NCBI GenBank assembly: GCA_963758025.1
Contig: CAVWUA010000030.1
Location: 124,001-188,000 of the forward strand
Source of the DNA: CAVWUA01 sp963758025
Lineage (GTDB): Bacteria > Planctomycetota > Planctomycetia > Isosphaerales > Isosphaeraceae
Length of the DNA stretch: 64,000 nucleotides
Direction: 5' to 3'
Shown here: one piece after another, positions 47,592-57,717 of the stretch
Numbering within the stretch: position 1 is the stretch's first letter
How the letters are laid out: every line of letters begins with the position of its first letter
The notes under the pieces: generated by a model
The model's database searches: none
Told to the model about the DNA's origin: nothing
The model's input: the letters and a program-made list of their open reading frames with translations, nothing else
Program-made: the position numbers and the translations under genes

Positions 47592-48974
47592 ATGAATGAG
47601 CTACTGCCCGTTTATGCCACCGCGTCGATCATCGTCGGCCTGATCGTGGTTCAGGCACTCCGGCGCCGGCTCGATCCGTTCGCGCCGGTGTGGCTGTTCC
47701 TGGTCGGATACACGCAGGTTTACGTGGTTCAGGCGATCTCGTATCACGATTGGGCGCTCAAGGCGCGCGGGGTGGATCTGGTCTCGTCGGCGAACCTCCG
47801 CGCGCTCTGGGCGCTCGTCTGGTTCCTGATCGTCTATTACAGTCCGATCGGCCGCCGCCTGGCCGGCTGGTTGCCCAGGCCGCCGCGACAGTGGTCCTCC
47901 TCCGTGGTGACGATGGTCAGTCCCCCCTTGATCCTCTGGGGCCTGATCTGCTCGGGGATGTTACTCCGGCAGGGGGCTTTCACCTCCGACCCAAGTGCGC
48001 AGGGGGTCTCCGATGGTGAGGCCCTCTTTCGTTCCTTTCCGGCCGTGATGCTTGTCGGCGCCATCCTCATCCTGGTGACCGGACGCGCGGGGCCGCAACC
48101 CCGTCCGTCGTACCTCTGGGCGGGTGTGGCGGTTGCTGTTATGTACGTGTTTATCTGGATGTTTAATGGCAAGCGGTCCCACTCGCTCCTCGGCGTTCTG
48201 GTCACGCTCTGCGCCTTCTATACGTCAAAGTTCAAGCGTCCGTCCTGGCCGGTTCTCTGCGGGACCGCACTTGTGGGCGTGATGGTCGTCGCGCTGGCGA
48301 TTGGCTGGCGCGGGAACTCAAAATACGAACACAATTTCTCCGGTTTTTTTGAATATATGTCCGAATTCGATCCGTCCTCCGCGCTCGTCGCGCTGAACGT
48401 CAAGGCACGCGATGGCGCGGAAAAACCCTCCACCCACGAAACGGAGGAATACGGCGGATTCTTGCTGATGATGGATACCGTCCCGGAGAAGTCGGAATTC
48501 GATTATGGCGAGAATTACCTGCGCGTCTTCTCGACGTTCATCCCCCGAATCATCTGGAAGAGCAAGCCGCTCTTCGGGCGGGAGCAATGGGTTAATGCCT
48601 GGATCGCCGGCTCGGAGCTTCCCCGCGACAAGACTTTCACCGGCCCCGCCATCGGCATCCTGGGGGCGACCCAGCTCAACGGTGGGGCCTGGGGAACGCT
48701 GATCGTTCTCGCCTGCCTGGCCGTCCTGATCCGCACGGCCTATGAGTATTTCCTCCGCTATCAAGAGTACCCCTGGGCGCAGGCGTGGTGGGCGTTGACG
48801 TATATCAATGCCTGGTTCATGACCGTGGCCGATGATCCGCTCAACTGGTTCTATTATAACTACGGCTTCACCACGGCGCCGCCGCTGGCCTTCTTCTTTC
48901 TCATCAACCGGTTCGGTGAGGCAAATGCTCCTGAACCATCCTGGTCCTACGCAACGGAAGCGTCGTGGGCGTAA
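47592..48974 (+). CDS. Polytopic O-antigen polymerase-like protein
   Basis: 460 residues with about ten to twelve membrane segments and a large periplasmic loop at about 245-345 (SEFDPSSALVALNVKARDG...FSTFIPRIIWKSKPLFGREQWVNAW). Such loops with a FIPR-W pattern occur in Wzy-like repeat-unit polymerases. The reading frame is intact. Downstream the acyltransferase follows after 43 nt. Together with the ligase-like protein at 39149-40719 this gives the locus two candidate polymerising or ligating enzymes. Base composition at 48140-48560 is slightly more AT-rich than around it. Confidence 0.7.
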   Translation: MNELLPVYATASIIVGLIVVQALRRRLDPFAPVWLFLVGYTQVYVVQAISYHDWALKARGVDLVSSANLRALWALVWFLIVYYSPIGRRLAGWLPRPPRQWSSSVVTMVSPPLILWGLICSGMLLRQGAFTSDPSAQGVSDGEALFRSFPAVMLVGAILILVTGRAGPQPRPSYLWAGVAVAVMYVFIWMFNGKRSHSLLGVLVTLCAFYTSKFKRPSWPVLCGTALVGVMVVALAIGWRGNSKYEHNFSGFFEYMSEFDPSSALVALNVKARDGAEKPSTHETEEYGGFLLMMDTVPEKSEFDYGENYLRVFSTFIPRIIWKSKPLFGREQWVNAWIAGSELPRDKTFTGPAIGILGATQLNGGAWGTLIVLACLAVLIRTAYEYFLRYQEYPWAQAWWALTYINAWFMTVADDPLNWFYYNYGFTTAPPLAFFFLINRFGEANAPEPSWSYATEASWA

Positions 48975-49017
48975 CCATCACTAGACCGCGAATGTCGTGA
49001 CACGAAGGAACGTCGTC

Positions 49018-50242
49018 ATGCTCCAGGGAACCAGGGCCCTTCATCAGGTCGGGACGATCCGGACGCGTCCCTCCGAACGGGTGCGGGCCGAGCCGCGAAC
49101 CGCGGCGTTGTCCGTCAGCGATAAGATCGACATTTGCCGGGGACTGTTTGCCTACCTGGTCCTCGGCGCCCATGCGCTCGATGTGGCCTGGGCCGTGCAT
49201 CCGGGAGCCGAGTGGACGCTCCCGTCCGTGGTCCGCGACCTCCTGATGCACACCTTCGGGACCGGCTTCTACTGGGTCATGGGTTTCTTCGTCATCAGCG
49301 GGTTCTGCATCCACCTCTCGGCCGAGCGCTTGATGGCCAACGGCCCGTTTCCCCTCCGGAAGTACCTCGCGGCGCGGCTTTCGCGCATCCTGCCGCTGTA
49401 CTATCTCGCCCTGCTGTTCACCGTGGTCGTGGAGTCGCGGATCGGCCCCTATCGCCCGGCGTACTGGCCGAACGGCTCTGGACCGCCTCACCCTGACCGA
49501 ACAGTTATTCTGCGTCCAGAACCTGACGCAGACGTTCGGCTCGTTCGCCTCGTCGTGGAGCATCACCAACGAATTATTCTATTACGTCTTCTACGGGTTC
49601 CTCGCCTGCCTGGTCGCCCGCCGGCGCGACCTGCCGGGGTGGATTGGTATGGGACTGTGCATCGCCGTCGGTATTTTGATGCAGATCATCTACCAGGCGG
49701 GGGATCGCTCGGGATATTCCCTGAGCACTGGGCTGCTGTTTGGCCTGGGGATCAACTGGTTCCTGGGTGTGCTCGTCGCGGTCCATGCCGACCGGCTCGC
49801 GAAATCGGTCTGGGCGGGACGGCTCGCGCGGGTCTGGCCCCTGGTGCTTCTCGTGGCGATCGCGCTTCGGTACGACCTCCGATTCCCGCTTCAAGGGGTG
49901 TATCTTCTTTGCGGTGTCGGGTTCACCTTGATGCTCATCCGTTTCTTCAGCACGAGCCGCGCCACCGACCCGACCGCACGACCCGAGACCTCGTCGCGGG
50001 CGATCGCGATGCTGGGGTTATCGAGCTATCCCACGTATCTGTTCCACGGGCCAGTCATCATGCTGGTCGGCGCGGCGGTCTTGCGTTGGCATCTTTGTGA
50101 TGACTGGCGGGTGACGTGGCTGCTCATGGTCGGGACCGGCATCCTCGCCGGGTTGGCGCTCGGTGTCCTGGTCGAGCGACCGATCATGAGCTGGCGTTCA
50201 CAGTGGCTCAAGCGTGGCTCCGTCGCGCGGGTCAAGGGTTGA
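49018..50242 (+). CDS. Acyltransferase-3 family membrane protein (one frameshift)
   Basis: About 408 residues, ten predicted membrane segments. Members O-acetylate or otherwise acylate polysaccharides. The N-terminal KIDICRGLFAYLVLGAH with the conserved His, FFVISGFCIHLSAERL, RKYLAARLSRILPLYYLAL and, after a frame change near 49478, SSWSITNELFYYVFYG are typical. AAGGA lies about 8 nt before the chosen ATG at 49018. Likely decorates the product of this locus. Confidence 0.85.
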
Positions 50243-50245
50243 GTG

Positions 50246-51463
50246 ATGAAAGAATGCTCCATGATGAACAAGGTTGCCGTCTGCTTCACCAACTTCGGCC
50301 CGTACCACCTGGCCCGGCTGCGTGCCCTGGCGCGTCGGCTGGAAACCGACGGCGGCCACCTGATCGCCTACGAGGTCGCGGGGACCGAACAGCGTTACCC
50401 CTGGCAAACGGCCCGCGCGGACGAACCGTTCGAATGGATCACCTTCTACCCCGACCGCGCCCTGGAGACGATCCCTCGCGCGGAGTGTGTCCAGGCAATG
50501 CGGTCAGCTCTCGATCGCGACCGACCGGACGCCCTCGGAATCGTCGGCTACGCGCGGCCGGAATCGGTCGCCATGCTCGGTTGGGCACGCCGGAAAGGCC
50601 GTCCCGCCGTCTTGATGTCCGAGAGCCAGGAAATTGACCACGCGCGCGTCTGGTGGAAGGAGGCGGTCAAGCGTCAACTGGTGCGACGATTCTCCGCCGC
50701 GCTGGTCGGCGGCCCTCGACATCGCGATTACCTCGTCCGGCTCGGCCTGCCGTCCGAACGCATCACCCTCGGTTACAATGCGGTCGATCACGATCGGTTC
50801 GCTCAGGGGGCCGAAGCGGCACGAAATCATCCCGAGGGCCGTCACGGATTGCCGGATCGGCCGTACTTCCTCGCGGTGAACCGCTTCGTTCCCGAGAAGA
50901 ACATGCTGGCTCTCGTTCGGGCGTATGCCGCCTATCGTGCCGCGGCGCAGCCGTTGCGGCGCTGGGACCTCGTCCTCTGCGGCGATGGCCCCGACGCGGC
51001 GCGGATCGATGCCTTGATCCGGCAGCACGGATTGATTGAGTCGGTTCACCGGCCAGGATTCTTGCAAGCTGACGAATTAACACGCTACTATGCATTCGCG
51101 TCGGGATTCATTCACCCGAGTCGGATGGAGCCCTGGGGCCTCGTTGCGAACGAGGCGGCGGCGTGCGGCGTGCCGCTCCTGATCTCGGAGCGGGCCGGAT
51201 GCGCCGAGACGCTTGTTCCCGAGCCGTCGGGCACCACCGGACGCCGGTTCGATCCCGCGAATCTTGAGGAAATGACGGCCGCGATGACCTGGCTGGCGGG
51301 GCTGCCGGAACCGCTGCGCCAGGCGTTGGGGCAACGGGCGTTCGAGGTTGCGTCCTCCTGGGGGCCGTTTCGGTTCGCCCAGGGGGCACTCGACGCCATC
51401 GAGATCGGCCTTCGGTTCGAGCGACTGCGAAAAGGGATTACCAGGGAAGGAGTTCCTGCATGA
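50246..51463 (+). CDS. Glycosyltransferase family 4 protein
   Basis: 405 residues, intact. The start at ATG 50246 is chosen because AAGGG is 7 nt upstream; internal ATGs at 50261 and 50264 are possible. The acceptor half begins VAVCFTNFGPYHLARLRALA; the donor half has YFLAVNRFVPEKNMLALVRAY and HPSRMEPWGLVANEAAACGVPLLIS with the E-x7-E-like catalytic region. The stop overlaps the next start as ATGA, showing translational coupling. Confidence 0.88.
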   Translation: MKECSMMNKVAVCFTNFGPYHLARLRALARRLETDGGHLIAYEVAGTEQRYPWQTARADEPFEWITFYPDRALETIPRAECVQAMRSALDRDRPDALGIVGYARPESVAMLGWARRKGRPAVLMSESQEIDHARVWWKEAVKRQLVRRFSAALVGGPRHRDYLVRLGLPSERITLGYNAVDHDRFAQGAEAARNHPEGRHGLPDRPYFLAVNRFVPEKNMLALVRAYAAYRAAAQPLRRWDLVLCGDGPDAARIDALIRQHGLIESVHRPGFLQADELTRYYAFASGFIHPSRMEPWGLVANEAAACGVPLLISERAGCAETLVPEPSGTTGRRFDPANLEEMTAAMTWLAGLPEPLRQALGQRAFEVASSWGPFRFAQGALDAIEIGLRFERLRKGITREGVPA

Positions 51464-52644
51464 CGGTGTCGTTGCCTTCCGCGCCTCGCGTCACCTTGCC
51501 GAAGCGTTCCCGCTCCGGCTGGCTGCACCTCTGCAACGGGCTGGACCCCCAACGAGACGGCGGCATGGTTCCGAGCATTCTCGGCATGACCGGGGCGCTG
51601 GCGGGGCAGGGGGGATCGATCACGATCCTGACGCCGACCCCATCGCGGCTGGGTGAGACGCGGATCTCGGAACGGGTCACGCTTCAAGGCCCCGACAACG
51701 ACCTGGAATCGGCCGTCGGGCAGGCGGAGGTCGTGCATCTGCACGGACTCTGGCAAGGGCACACCCGTCGCGGTGCCAGGGCGGCGCGGGAGTTCGGGGT
51801 GCCGTACCTGATCGCCGCGCACGGCATGGCCGAGCCCTGGGCGCTGCGGCACAAGGCCCTCAAGAAGAAGGTGTACACCGCCTTGATCGAGGGAAAGAAC
51901 CTGCGGCGGGCCTCCTGCCTGCACGCGCTGTCGCGCCCTGAAATTAGCCACCTGCGCGCCCTCGCGCCCCGGACGCCGATCTGCTTCGTCCCCAACGGGG
52001 TAGATCTGTCTCCATTTGAACAGATGCCTACACGGGATGTGCTGGAAGCGGAACATCCCGAGCTTCGAGGGAAGTTCGTCCTGCTGTTCTTTAGTCGTTT
52101 GCACGTCAAGAAGGGGCTCGACCTGCTGGCGAAGGGGATGGGAACGCTCGCGCGGGAGTATCCCGATCTCCACATCCTGCTGGCAGGAAACGACGATGGA
52201 GCGCGCGGGCCATTTCTCGCGTCGATGAACGACCAGGGGCTGGCGGATCGCGTCACGGCGGTCGGTCACGTCGCGGGAGAGCGTGCGCGGCGGGTCTGGG
52301 CGGCGGCGGACGCGTTCGTCCTGCCAAGCTACAGCGAAGGGTTCAGCATGGCGATCCTGGAGGCCCTGGCGTGCCGCCTTCCCGTCGTCATCACGACGGC
52401 CTGCCACTTCCCGGAACTGGCTCAGGCCGAGGGGGGCATCACCGTGACTCCCACCGCCGAGGACGTGACGCGCGGCCTGCGCGAACTGCTCGAACGCTCG
52501 CCCGAGGAGCGCGCGGCGATGGCCGCGCACGGCCGCGCCCTGGTCGAGAGCCGTTACACGTGGGACCGGCAGATGCAGCGTCTGGCCGAGGTCTATCGCT
52601 GGGTGATCGGCGGCGGCTCGCCCCCCGAAGCGGTCGCCTGTTGA
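51460..52644 (+). CDS. Glycosyltransferase family 4 protein
   Basis: 394 residues, intact, translationally coupled to the preceding transferase by a 4-nt overlap. HLCNGLDPQRDGGMVPSILG and VVHLHGLWQGH lie in the acceptor half. LLFFSRLHVKKGLDLLAKGM, SYSEGFSMAILEALACRLPVVIT and a final helix with RYTWDRQM form the donor half, typical for GT4. Its sugar specificity is unknown. Confidence 0.9.
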   Translation: MTVSLPSAPRVTLPKRSRSGWLHLCNGLDPQRDGGMVPSILGMTGALAGQGGSITILTPTPSRLGETRISERVTLQGPDNDLESAVGQAEVVHLHGLWQGHTRRGARAAREFGVPYLIAAHGMAEPWALRHKALKKKVYTALIEGKNLRRASCLHALSRPEISHLRALAPRTPICFVPNGVDLSPFEQMPTRDVLEAEHPELRGKFVLLFFSRLHVKKGLDLLAKGMGTLAREYPDLHILLAGNDDGARGPFLASMNDQGLADRVTAVGHVAGERARRVWAAADAFVLPSYSEGFSMAILEALACRLPVVITTACHFPELAQAEGGITVTPTAEDVTRGLRELLERSPEERAAMAAHGRALVESRYTWDRQMQRLAEVYRWVIGGGSPPEAVAC

Positions 52645-52678
52645 CGCCAAAGACGAGATCCCACCAGGAGCCATGACC

Positions 52679-53621
52679 ATGCCCGCCGTCTTGACGGACG
52701 CCCAACGCACCAATGCTCGCGATACCACGGCGAACCCCGCGGACCGGACCCAGGCGAAGGCGAAGGTCAGTGTAATCGTCCCCGTGAAGAACGAGGCGGA
52801 GAACCTCAAGCGCTGTCTGCCCGCTCTGGGCTGGGCCGACGAGGTTTTCGTCGTCGATAGCCAGAGCACCGACGACACGGTCGCGGTCGCGGAACGGCTC
52901 GGCGCCCGGGTCGTCCAGTTTCATTTCAACGGCACGTACCCGAAGAAGAAGAACTGGGCGCTGGAGAACCTCCCGTTCCGCAACGAATGGGTACTGATCG
53001 TCGATGCCGATGAGGTCGTCGTTCCGGAGCTGGCCGAGGAGATCGCGCGGCGGACATTGGCGGACGAGGCGGACGGCTTTTACCTGAACATGAAATATTT
53101 CTTCCTCGGCCGCCGCATCAAGCATTGCGGTTATGCCGAGGCCTGGAACCTCCGGCTGTTCAAGCACCGGCGGGGCCGCTACGAGAAGATGCCCGTTTCG
53201 CCCGGCGCAGACCGGCGACAACGAGGCCCACGAGCACGTCGAACTGGAGGGGAACGTCCTGCGCCTGGTTCACGAACTGGACCACCACGCCTATCCGACG
53301 ATCTCCTGCTGGGTCGAGAAGCACAACCGTTACGCCTCGTGGGAGGCGGAGATGTACGAGCGATTCCTGCGCGAGCCGATCCCGGCGAACATCGGGCGAG
53401 GGAAGCGCTGGAAACGTCGGCTCAAGAAGTTGTATCTGCGACTCCCGATGCGTCCGCTCGTGCGGTTCCTCTACGCGTACGTCGTGCGGCTCGGCTTTCT
53501 CGACGGGATGCCGGGGCTGGTCTTCTGCACCTTGCTGGGGTTTTACGACTTCCTGGCGTGGGCCAAGGTCTATGAACGACGGATCACGGCGCGAGCCGAG
53601 ATCACGAAGACCGGGGCGTGA
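52679..53621 (+). CDS. Glycosyltransferase family 2 protein (one frameshift)
   Basis: About 314 residues. ATG 52679 is preferred over 52673 because AGGAG is 8 nt upstream. The GT-A start VSVIVPVKNEAENLKRCLPAL, FVVDSQSTDDT and VLIVDADEVV (DxD) are typical, with the KKKNWALE segment seen in LPS core GT2 enzymes. An indel near 53195-53205 separates RYEKMPV from TGDNEAHEHVEL. The C-terminus has a hydrophobic stretch (MPLVFCTLLGFYDFLAWAK-like) that may bind membrane. The 3' end overlaps a convergent gene by 20 nt. Confidence 0.85.
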
Positions 53622-54710
53622 CGGTCTCGCGGTCCTCGGGCACGGGGAGGACGTCCGGGGCGTCCCGATCGATCACGCGACGGTAGAGCTGGGCGAGGTG
53701 TTCGGCCTCGCGCTGGGGATCGCAACGGCGGGCGATCTCCAGCCGCGCCCGGCACCCGAGCGCCTCGGCTCGCGGCCGGTCCTGGATCAAATCGCGGATG
53801 GCCCTCGCCAGCGCGTCGGGCACGTCCGGCGGAACGAGCACGCCGTTGATCTCCGGCTCGATCCATGCGCGGAGTCCCACCACGTCCGACGCGATGACCG
53901 GGATTCCGCTGGCCATCGCCCGGGTGAGCATCCGGCCCGACGAGGGGACGCTCGAAAGCTGGCAGAACAGGTCCAGCACCTTCCAGAACACGGGATCGTC
54001 CGCGACTCCGAGAGGAACGTCAGCCGATCGGCGAGGCCCAGGTGTGACGCGAGCTGCCTCAGGGTGGACTCGCCACCCCCGCGCACGGCGACCACGAACT
54101 CGGCGTCGATGCCCGAATCGATCACCCGACGCGCCGCGTCGAGAAATGTCGCCAGGCCCGAACCTTGCTCGACGTCTCCCGCTGTCCCCACAACCGGCAG
54201 GCGTCCCTCCGCTGACGCCTCCGGGGTGATCCGGTCGGGCAATTCGATTCCCGGCAGGATCACCTCAACGTCCGACTCCGGCACGCCCAGGCTGCGGATC
54301 AGGTCATCGGCTAGGTCCTGACTCATCGCCACGAATCCGCGGAACCAGCGACGGCTCAACCGCACACGCGACCCCGCCGGAAGGAACTCGTCGAACGACA
54401 GGATGTACGGCAACTGCCACTGTTCGGCCAGGTCGAGCACCACCTCGGCCATGTCCGGTGAGAGGACGTGCATCAGGTCGGGCCGGGGAATGCCATCCCC
54501 GATCTTGAGCCGGCGCACGGCCACCAGACGCCGCCAGGGATGGCCCAGGCCGGGGCACTCGATCGTGGCCGGACCACCGGGCGGCATCGGCCCCGAAAGG
54601 CAGATCACGCGGCAGGCAACGCCGAACTGCCCCAGCCGTTCCGCGCGGCGCTGGATCGTCCACGCCTCGCTGGACTCCAGCCGACCTGCCAGGAGCAAGA
54701 CCTCGCTCAT
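53602..54710 (-). CDS. Glycosyltransferase family 4 protein, opposite strand (one frameshift)
   Basis: About 369 residues and the only minus-strand gene of the polysaccharide block, closing it on the right. N-terminal LLLAGRLESSEAWTIQRRAERLG, then LMHVLSPDMAEVVLDLAEQW and PVVGTAGDVEQGSGLATFLDAA. After a frame change near 54005 comes PSSGRMLTRAMASGIPVIASDVVGLRAWI, the GT4 donor region. The start at 54710 has no strong ribosome site. Confidence 0.82.
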
Positions 54711-54892
54711 CGTTCGGCCCCCATAGGCCGCTTCTCTCGGAAGGGACGTCGTGACGTGTCCGTTCCCGCAACACTACCACAAGTCCCGGTTTTGTTCAGC
54801 ACAAGTTGCCAGGCCCGCATCAACCCGCTTGTCGGTGACGTTGCCTTGCGGCATGATGTGAGGACACATTCCGCAACGTAAAAGGAGGGGTC

Positions 54893-55654
54893 ATGAATCT
54901 TCTGTGCATCACGCTCGCGGCTCTGTCTCTGGGAAATGAACCGGCGGCGGATGAGAACTGGGTCAGCCTGTTCAATGGCAAGGACCTTCAGGGCTGGACG
55001 GTCAAGCTCACCGGCCATGAAGCGGGTGAGAACTTTCAGGACACGTTCCGGGTCGAGGACGGGGTCATGAAGGTCTCGTATGACAGGTACAAGCAGTTCA
55101 ACGGGACGTTCGGCCACCTGTTCTACAAGGACAAGTTCTCGAACTACCGCCTGCGCGTGGAATACCGCTTTGTGGGGGAGCAGTGCCCGGGCGGTCCCGG
55201 CTGGGCGTTCCGCAACAGCGGGATCATGTTCCATGCGCAGGCGCCGGAAAGCATGCGGGTTGACCAGGAATTCCCGGTTTCCATCGAGGCCCAGATGCTC
55301 GGCGGCAACGGCAAGGATACCCGCCCGACCGGCAACGTCTGCACGCCCGGCACGCACATCGTGATGGACGGCAAGCTGATCACGCAGCACTGCATCAACT
55401 CCAGCTCCGAGACGTATCACGGCGACCAGTGGGTCACGATGGAGCTGGAAGTCCACGGCAACAACGTGATCAAGCACATCATCAATGGTAAAACCGTCAT
55501 CGAGTACGAGAAGCCGCAACTCGACGAAGGGGACGCCGACGCCAGGAAACTCATCAAGGACGGGAACAAAATGCTCAGCGAGGGCTACTTCGCGCTCCAG
55601 GCGGAGAGCCATCCCGTCGAGTTCCGCAAGGTGGAAATCCTCGTTCTGGATTGA
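54893..55654 (+). CDS. Secreted DUF1080 / 3-keto-disaccharide hydrolase-like protein
   Basis: 253 residues with AAAGGAGG before the ATG. A short signal peptide (MNLLCITLAALSLG) is followed by NWVSLFNGKDLQGWTVK, the family's opening motif, and a concanavalin-like beta-sandwich (RLRVEYRFVGEQCP, NSGIMFHAQ, SIEAQMLGGNGKDTRPTGNVC). Related domains are linked with 3-keto-glycoside hydrolysis and are highly multiplied in planctomycetes. The exact substrate is not determined. Four cysteines suggest an envelope location. Confidence 0.87.
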   Translation: MNLLCITLAALSLGNEPAADENWVSLFNGKDLQGWTVKLTGHEAGENFQDTFRVEDGVMKVSYDRYKQFNGTFGHLFYKDKFSNYRLRVEYRFVGEQCPGGPGWAFRNSGIMFHAQAPESMRVDQEFPVSIEAQMLGGNGKDTRPTGNVCTPGTHIVMDGKLITQHCINSSSETYHGDQWVTMELEVHGNNVIKHIINGKTVIEYEKPQLDEGDADARKLIKDGNKMLSEGYFALQAESHPVEFRKVEILVLD

Positions 55655-55691
55655 CGACCTCTTTGACCGAACCAGAGAGAGTGGTGAAACG

Positions 55692-56534
55692 ATGCGCCCG
55701 ACCCGTTTCTGGCTCGCGTTCGTGCCGGTCCTCGTGCTGGGATGGACTCCGGTCCTCGCGCAGGAAGTGCCGGCGGGGCTGTTCTTCCGCGAAGGGTTCG
55801 AGAACCCCGATCTCCTCGAACGCGGCTGGTACGACGGTCGCCGTTTCACCCTCTCCGACGATGCCGCCGTCGGCGCACACTCCATCCAGTATCACTTTTC
55901 CCAGGGGGAACTCACCCCCGACGACTCCTCGGGCGTCCGTCGCCTGATCGAGCCGACCGAGGTGGTCGCCCTGCGGTTCTATCTGAAGTTGTCGCCCGAC
56001 TGGTCGTGGACCGGCCGGCCGTACGGGCCACACCTCTTGCACTTCCTGACGACCGAGAACGGCAAGTTCCACGGCCCCGCGCAGAGCCATCTCACGCTCT
56101 ACATCGAGCCGGTCAACGGCAAGCTGCGGCTGGCCACGCAGGACATCCAGAACAAGGACGCCCCCCACGGATTGACCCAGGGCCCCCTGAAGGGGGGCTA
56201 CAACGGTCGATTCTTCGATAGCGAAGACGTCCTTTTCGACGACGGCCAGTGGCATTGCATTGAGGCGATGTTCCGGCTCAACAGCCTGGACATGGCGAAC
56301 GAACGCCCCAACGCCGACGGCGAGCTCCGGGGCTGGGTCGATGGGGAACTCGTCATCGAGCAGACCGACGTGATCTTTCGCTCGACCGACTTCCCGAACA
56401 TGAAGTTCAATCAGTTCATGATGCTGCCGTATTTTCACCACGGCGTCCCACACGGCCAGACGCTCTGGATCGATGACCTGGCCGTCGGCTCAAAGCGGAT
56501 CGGGCCGGCGAAGGAGGCGGAACGCCAGCGTTAA
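55692..56534 (+). CDS. Secreted jelly-roll-like protein of unknown function
   Basis: 280 residues with a signal peptide (RFWLAFVPVLVLGWTPVLAQ). The rest appears all-beta: FFREGFENPDLLERGWYDG, VVALRFYLKLSPDWSW, GQWHCIEAMFRLNSLD and GWVDGELVIEQTDVIF resemble polysaccharide-lyase or laminin-G-like sandwich folds that begin with an F-x-x-GFE motif. It follows the DUF1080 gene after 37 nt, suggesting one transcript and a joint role in polysaccharide or glycoside turnover. No catalytic residues can be named. Confidence 0.7.
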   Translation: MRPTRFWLAFVPVLVLGWTPVLAQEVPAGLFFREGFENPDLLERGWYDGRRFTLSDDAAVGAHSIQYHFSQGELTPDDSSGVRRLIEPTEVVALRFYLKLSPDWSWTGRPYGPHLLHFLTTENGKFHGPAQSHLTLYIEPVNGKLRLATQDIQNKDAPHGLTQGPLKGGYNGRFFDSEDVLFDDGQWHCIEAMFRLNSLDMANERPNADGELRGWVDGELVIEQTDVIFRSTDFPNMKFNQFMMLPYFHHGVPHGQTLWIDDLAVGSKRIGPAKEAERQR

Positions 56535-56556
56535 CCGACCGCGCTGTCGGGGAGGA

Positions 56557-57498
56557 TCAATGCGACGGCGGCTCGTCGTCGATCACGCGGACGTGCTTCA
56601 ATCCCTCCTTCCACCAGTCGCCCAGGGGGCCTCGGTCCAGACTACGGCGGGCGTTCGCGGCGGTCGCCTTGCGAACGTCGAGCGTCGCGGGAACAACCTC
56701 CTCCTCGAACATCGACGCCTCCTCAAGGATGGTCCCATCCGGCGCGATGATCCGGCTCTGGCCGTGCGAACCGGAGAGATCGTCATCCGCGGGGGCGTTC
56801 GCCTGCACGACGTACACCGAGTTCTCGACCGCCCTCGCCTGGATCTGGGCGCGGTACGGGCCAATTTTGTGCTCCTGGCGGATTCCCGACTCATGCGAGA
56901 GATAGAAGATCACGCGGGCTCCGGCCAGCACCGGGAGCCGGACCAGCTCCGGGTAACGTTCGTCGTGGCAGATGATGATCGAGCACCAGACGCCATCGAT
57001 CCGGAACACCGAGAGATGGTCGCCGGGCGACGGCCAGGGCTCGGCGAGCTGGATCTTGTGATAGCGCTCGACGACCCGGCCCGAGGGATCGATGACCACG
57101 GCCGAATTGTAGAGCGTCTCGCCGACGCGCCAGGGGGTGCCGACGATCGCGTAAATCCCCGCTTCCCGGCAGGCGTCGGCCACCTGCCGCTCGGCCTCCG
57201 CCAGTTCCTCCGCGCGGGTCGCCCGGACCACGTCCTCGAAATAGCCCGTCAGGGCACACTCGGGAAAAACGACCACCCGGATTCCCTCCCGGGCCGCCTG
57301 GCCGATCGCCTCCCGGATGCGGGCGACGTTGTCCTGCCGGTCCCGGGACGACCGGAACTGCACGGCGGCCACCCGAAGTGTGGTCGCCGCTTCGGGTTTC
57401 GACTCCTCCGATGTCTCCCGACGATCCTGCGCAAGGACCGTTACCGAGAGGCAAAGCACGATCAGAACCGTTTGACAAAGGGACACGAGACGACGCAT
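56557..57498 (-). CDS. Secreted carbon-nitrogen hydrolase (nitrilase superfamily)
   Basis: 313 residues with a signal peptide (LVSLCQTVLIVLCLSVTVLA), unusual for this mostly cytosolic family. The Glu-Lys-Cys triad is complete: VVVFPECALTGYF, RYHKIQL and IIICHDERYPEL. Members hydrolyse amides or nitriles or act as N-acyl transferases. Start ATG 57498 was chosen for the signal peptide; upstream sequence in frame is not signal-like. Convergent with the jelly-roll gene and divergent from the ceramidase-like gene. Confidence 0.88.
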   Translation of the reverse strand: MRRLVSLCQTVLIVLCLSVTVLAQDRRETSEESKPEAATTLRVAAVQFRSSRDRQDNVARIREAIGQAAREGIRVVVFPECALTGYFEDVVRATRAEELAEAERQVADACREAGIYAIVGTPWRVGETLYNSAVVIDPSGRVVERYHKIQLAEPWPSPGDHLSVFRIDGVWCSIIICHDERYPELVRLPVLAGARVIFYLSHESGIRQEHKIGPYRAQIQARAVENSVYVVQANAPADDDLSGSHGQSRIIAPDGTILEEASMFEEEVVPATLDVRKATAANARRSLDRGPLGDWWKEGLKHVRVIDDEPPSH

Positions 57499-57717
57499 CA
57501 GTTGACTCCTGAGGCCCCGGGGGTTTGGGAATCCTCCCCACACGATACGGGACGCGCGATCTCCGGTCAGTGGGCTGCCCGGCTTTCTTTCTCTCCGCGC
57601 TCGCTTTTCTCTTTGCGATCGTTGCGTGTTTTGTGGTGAATTCTTGTTGTACGGAGTCCTTTCCTGGTCCGTGATCGTCGGTTACAATCCGGCCTGACTC
57701 CGGAGGGACCATTGGCC

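Noticed and set aside
57571..57660. CTTTGCG/TTGCGTG-rich stretch between the nitrilase and ceramidase genes as a terminator
   Set aside because: No inverted repeat of useful length, and it lies between divergent genes.
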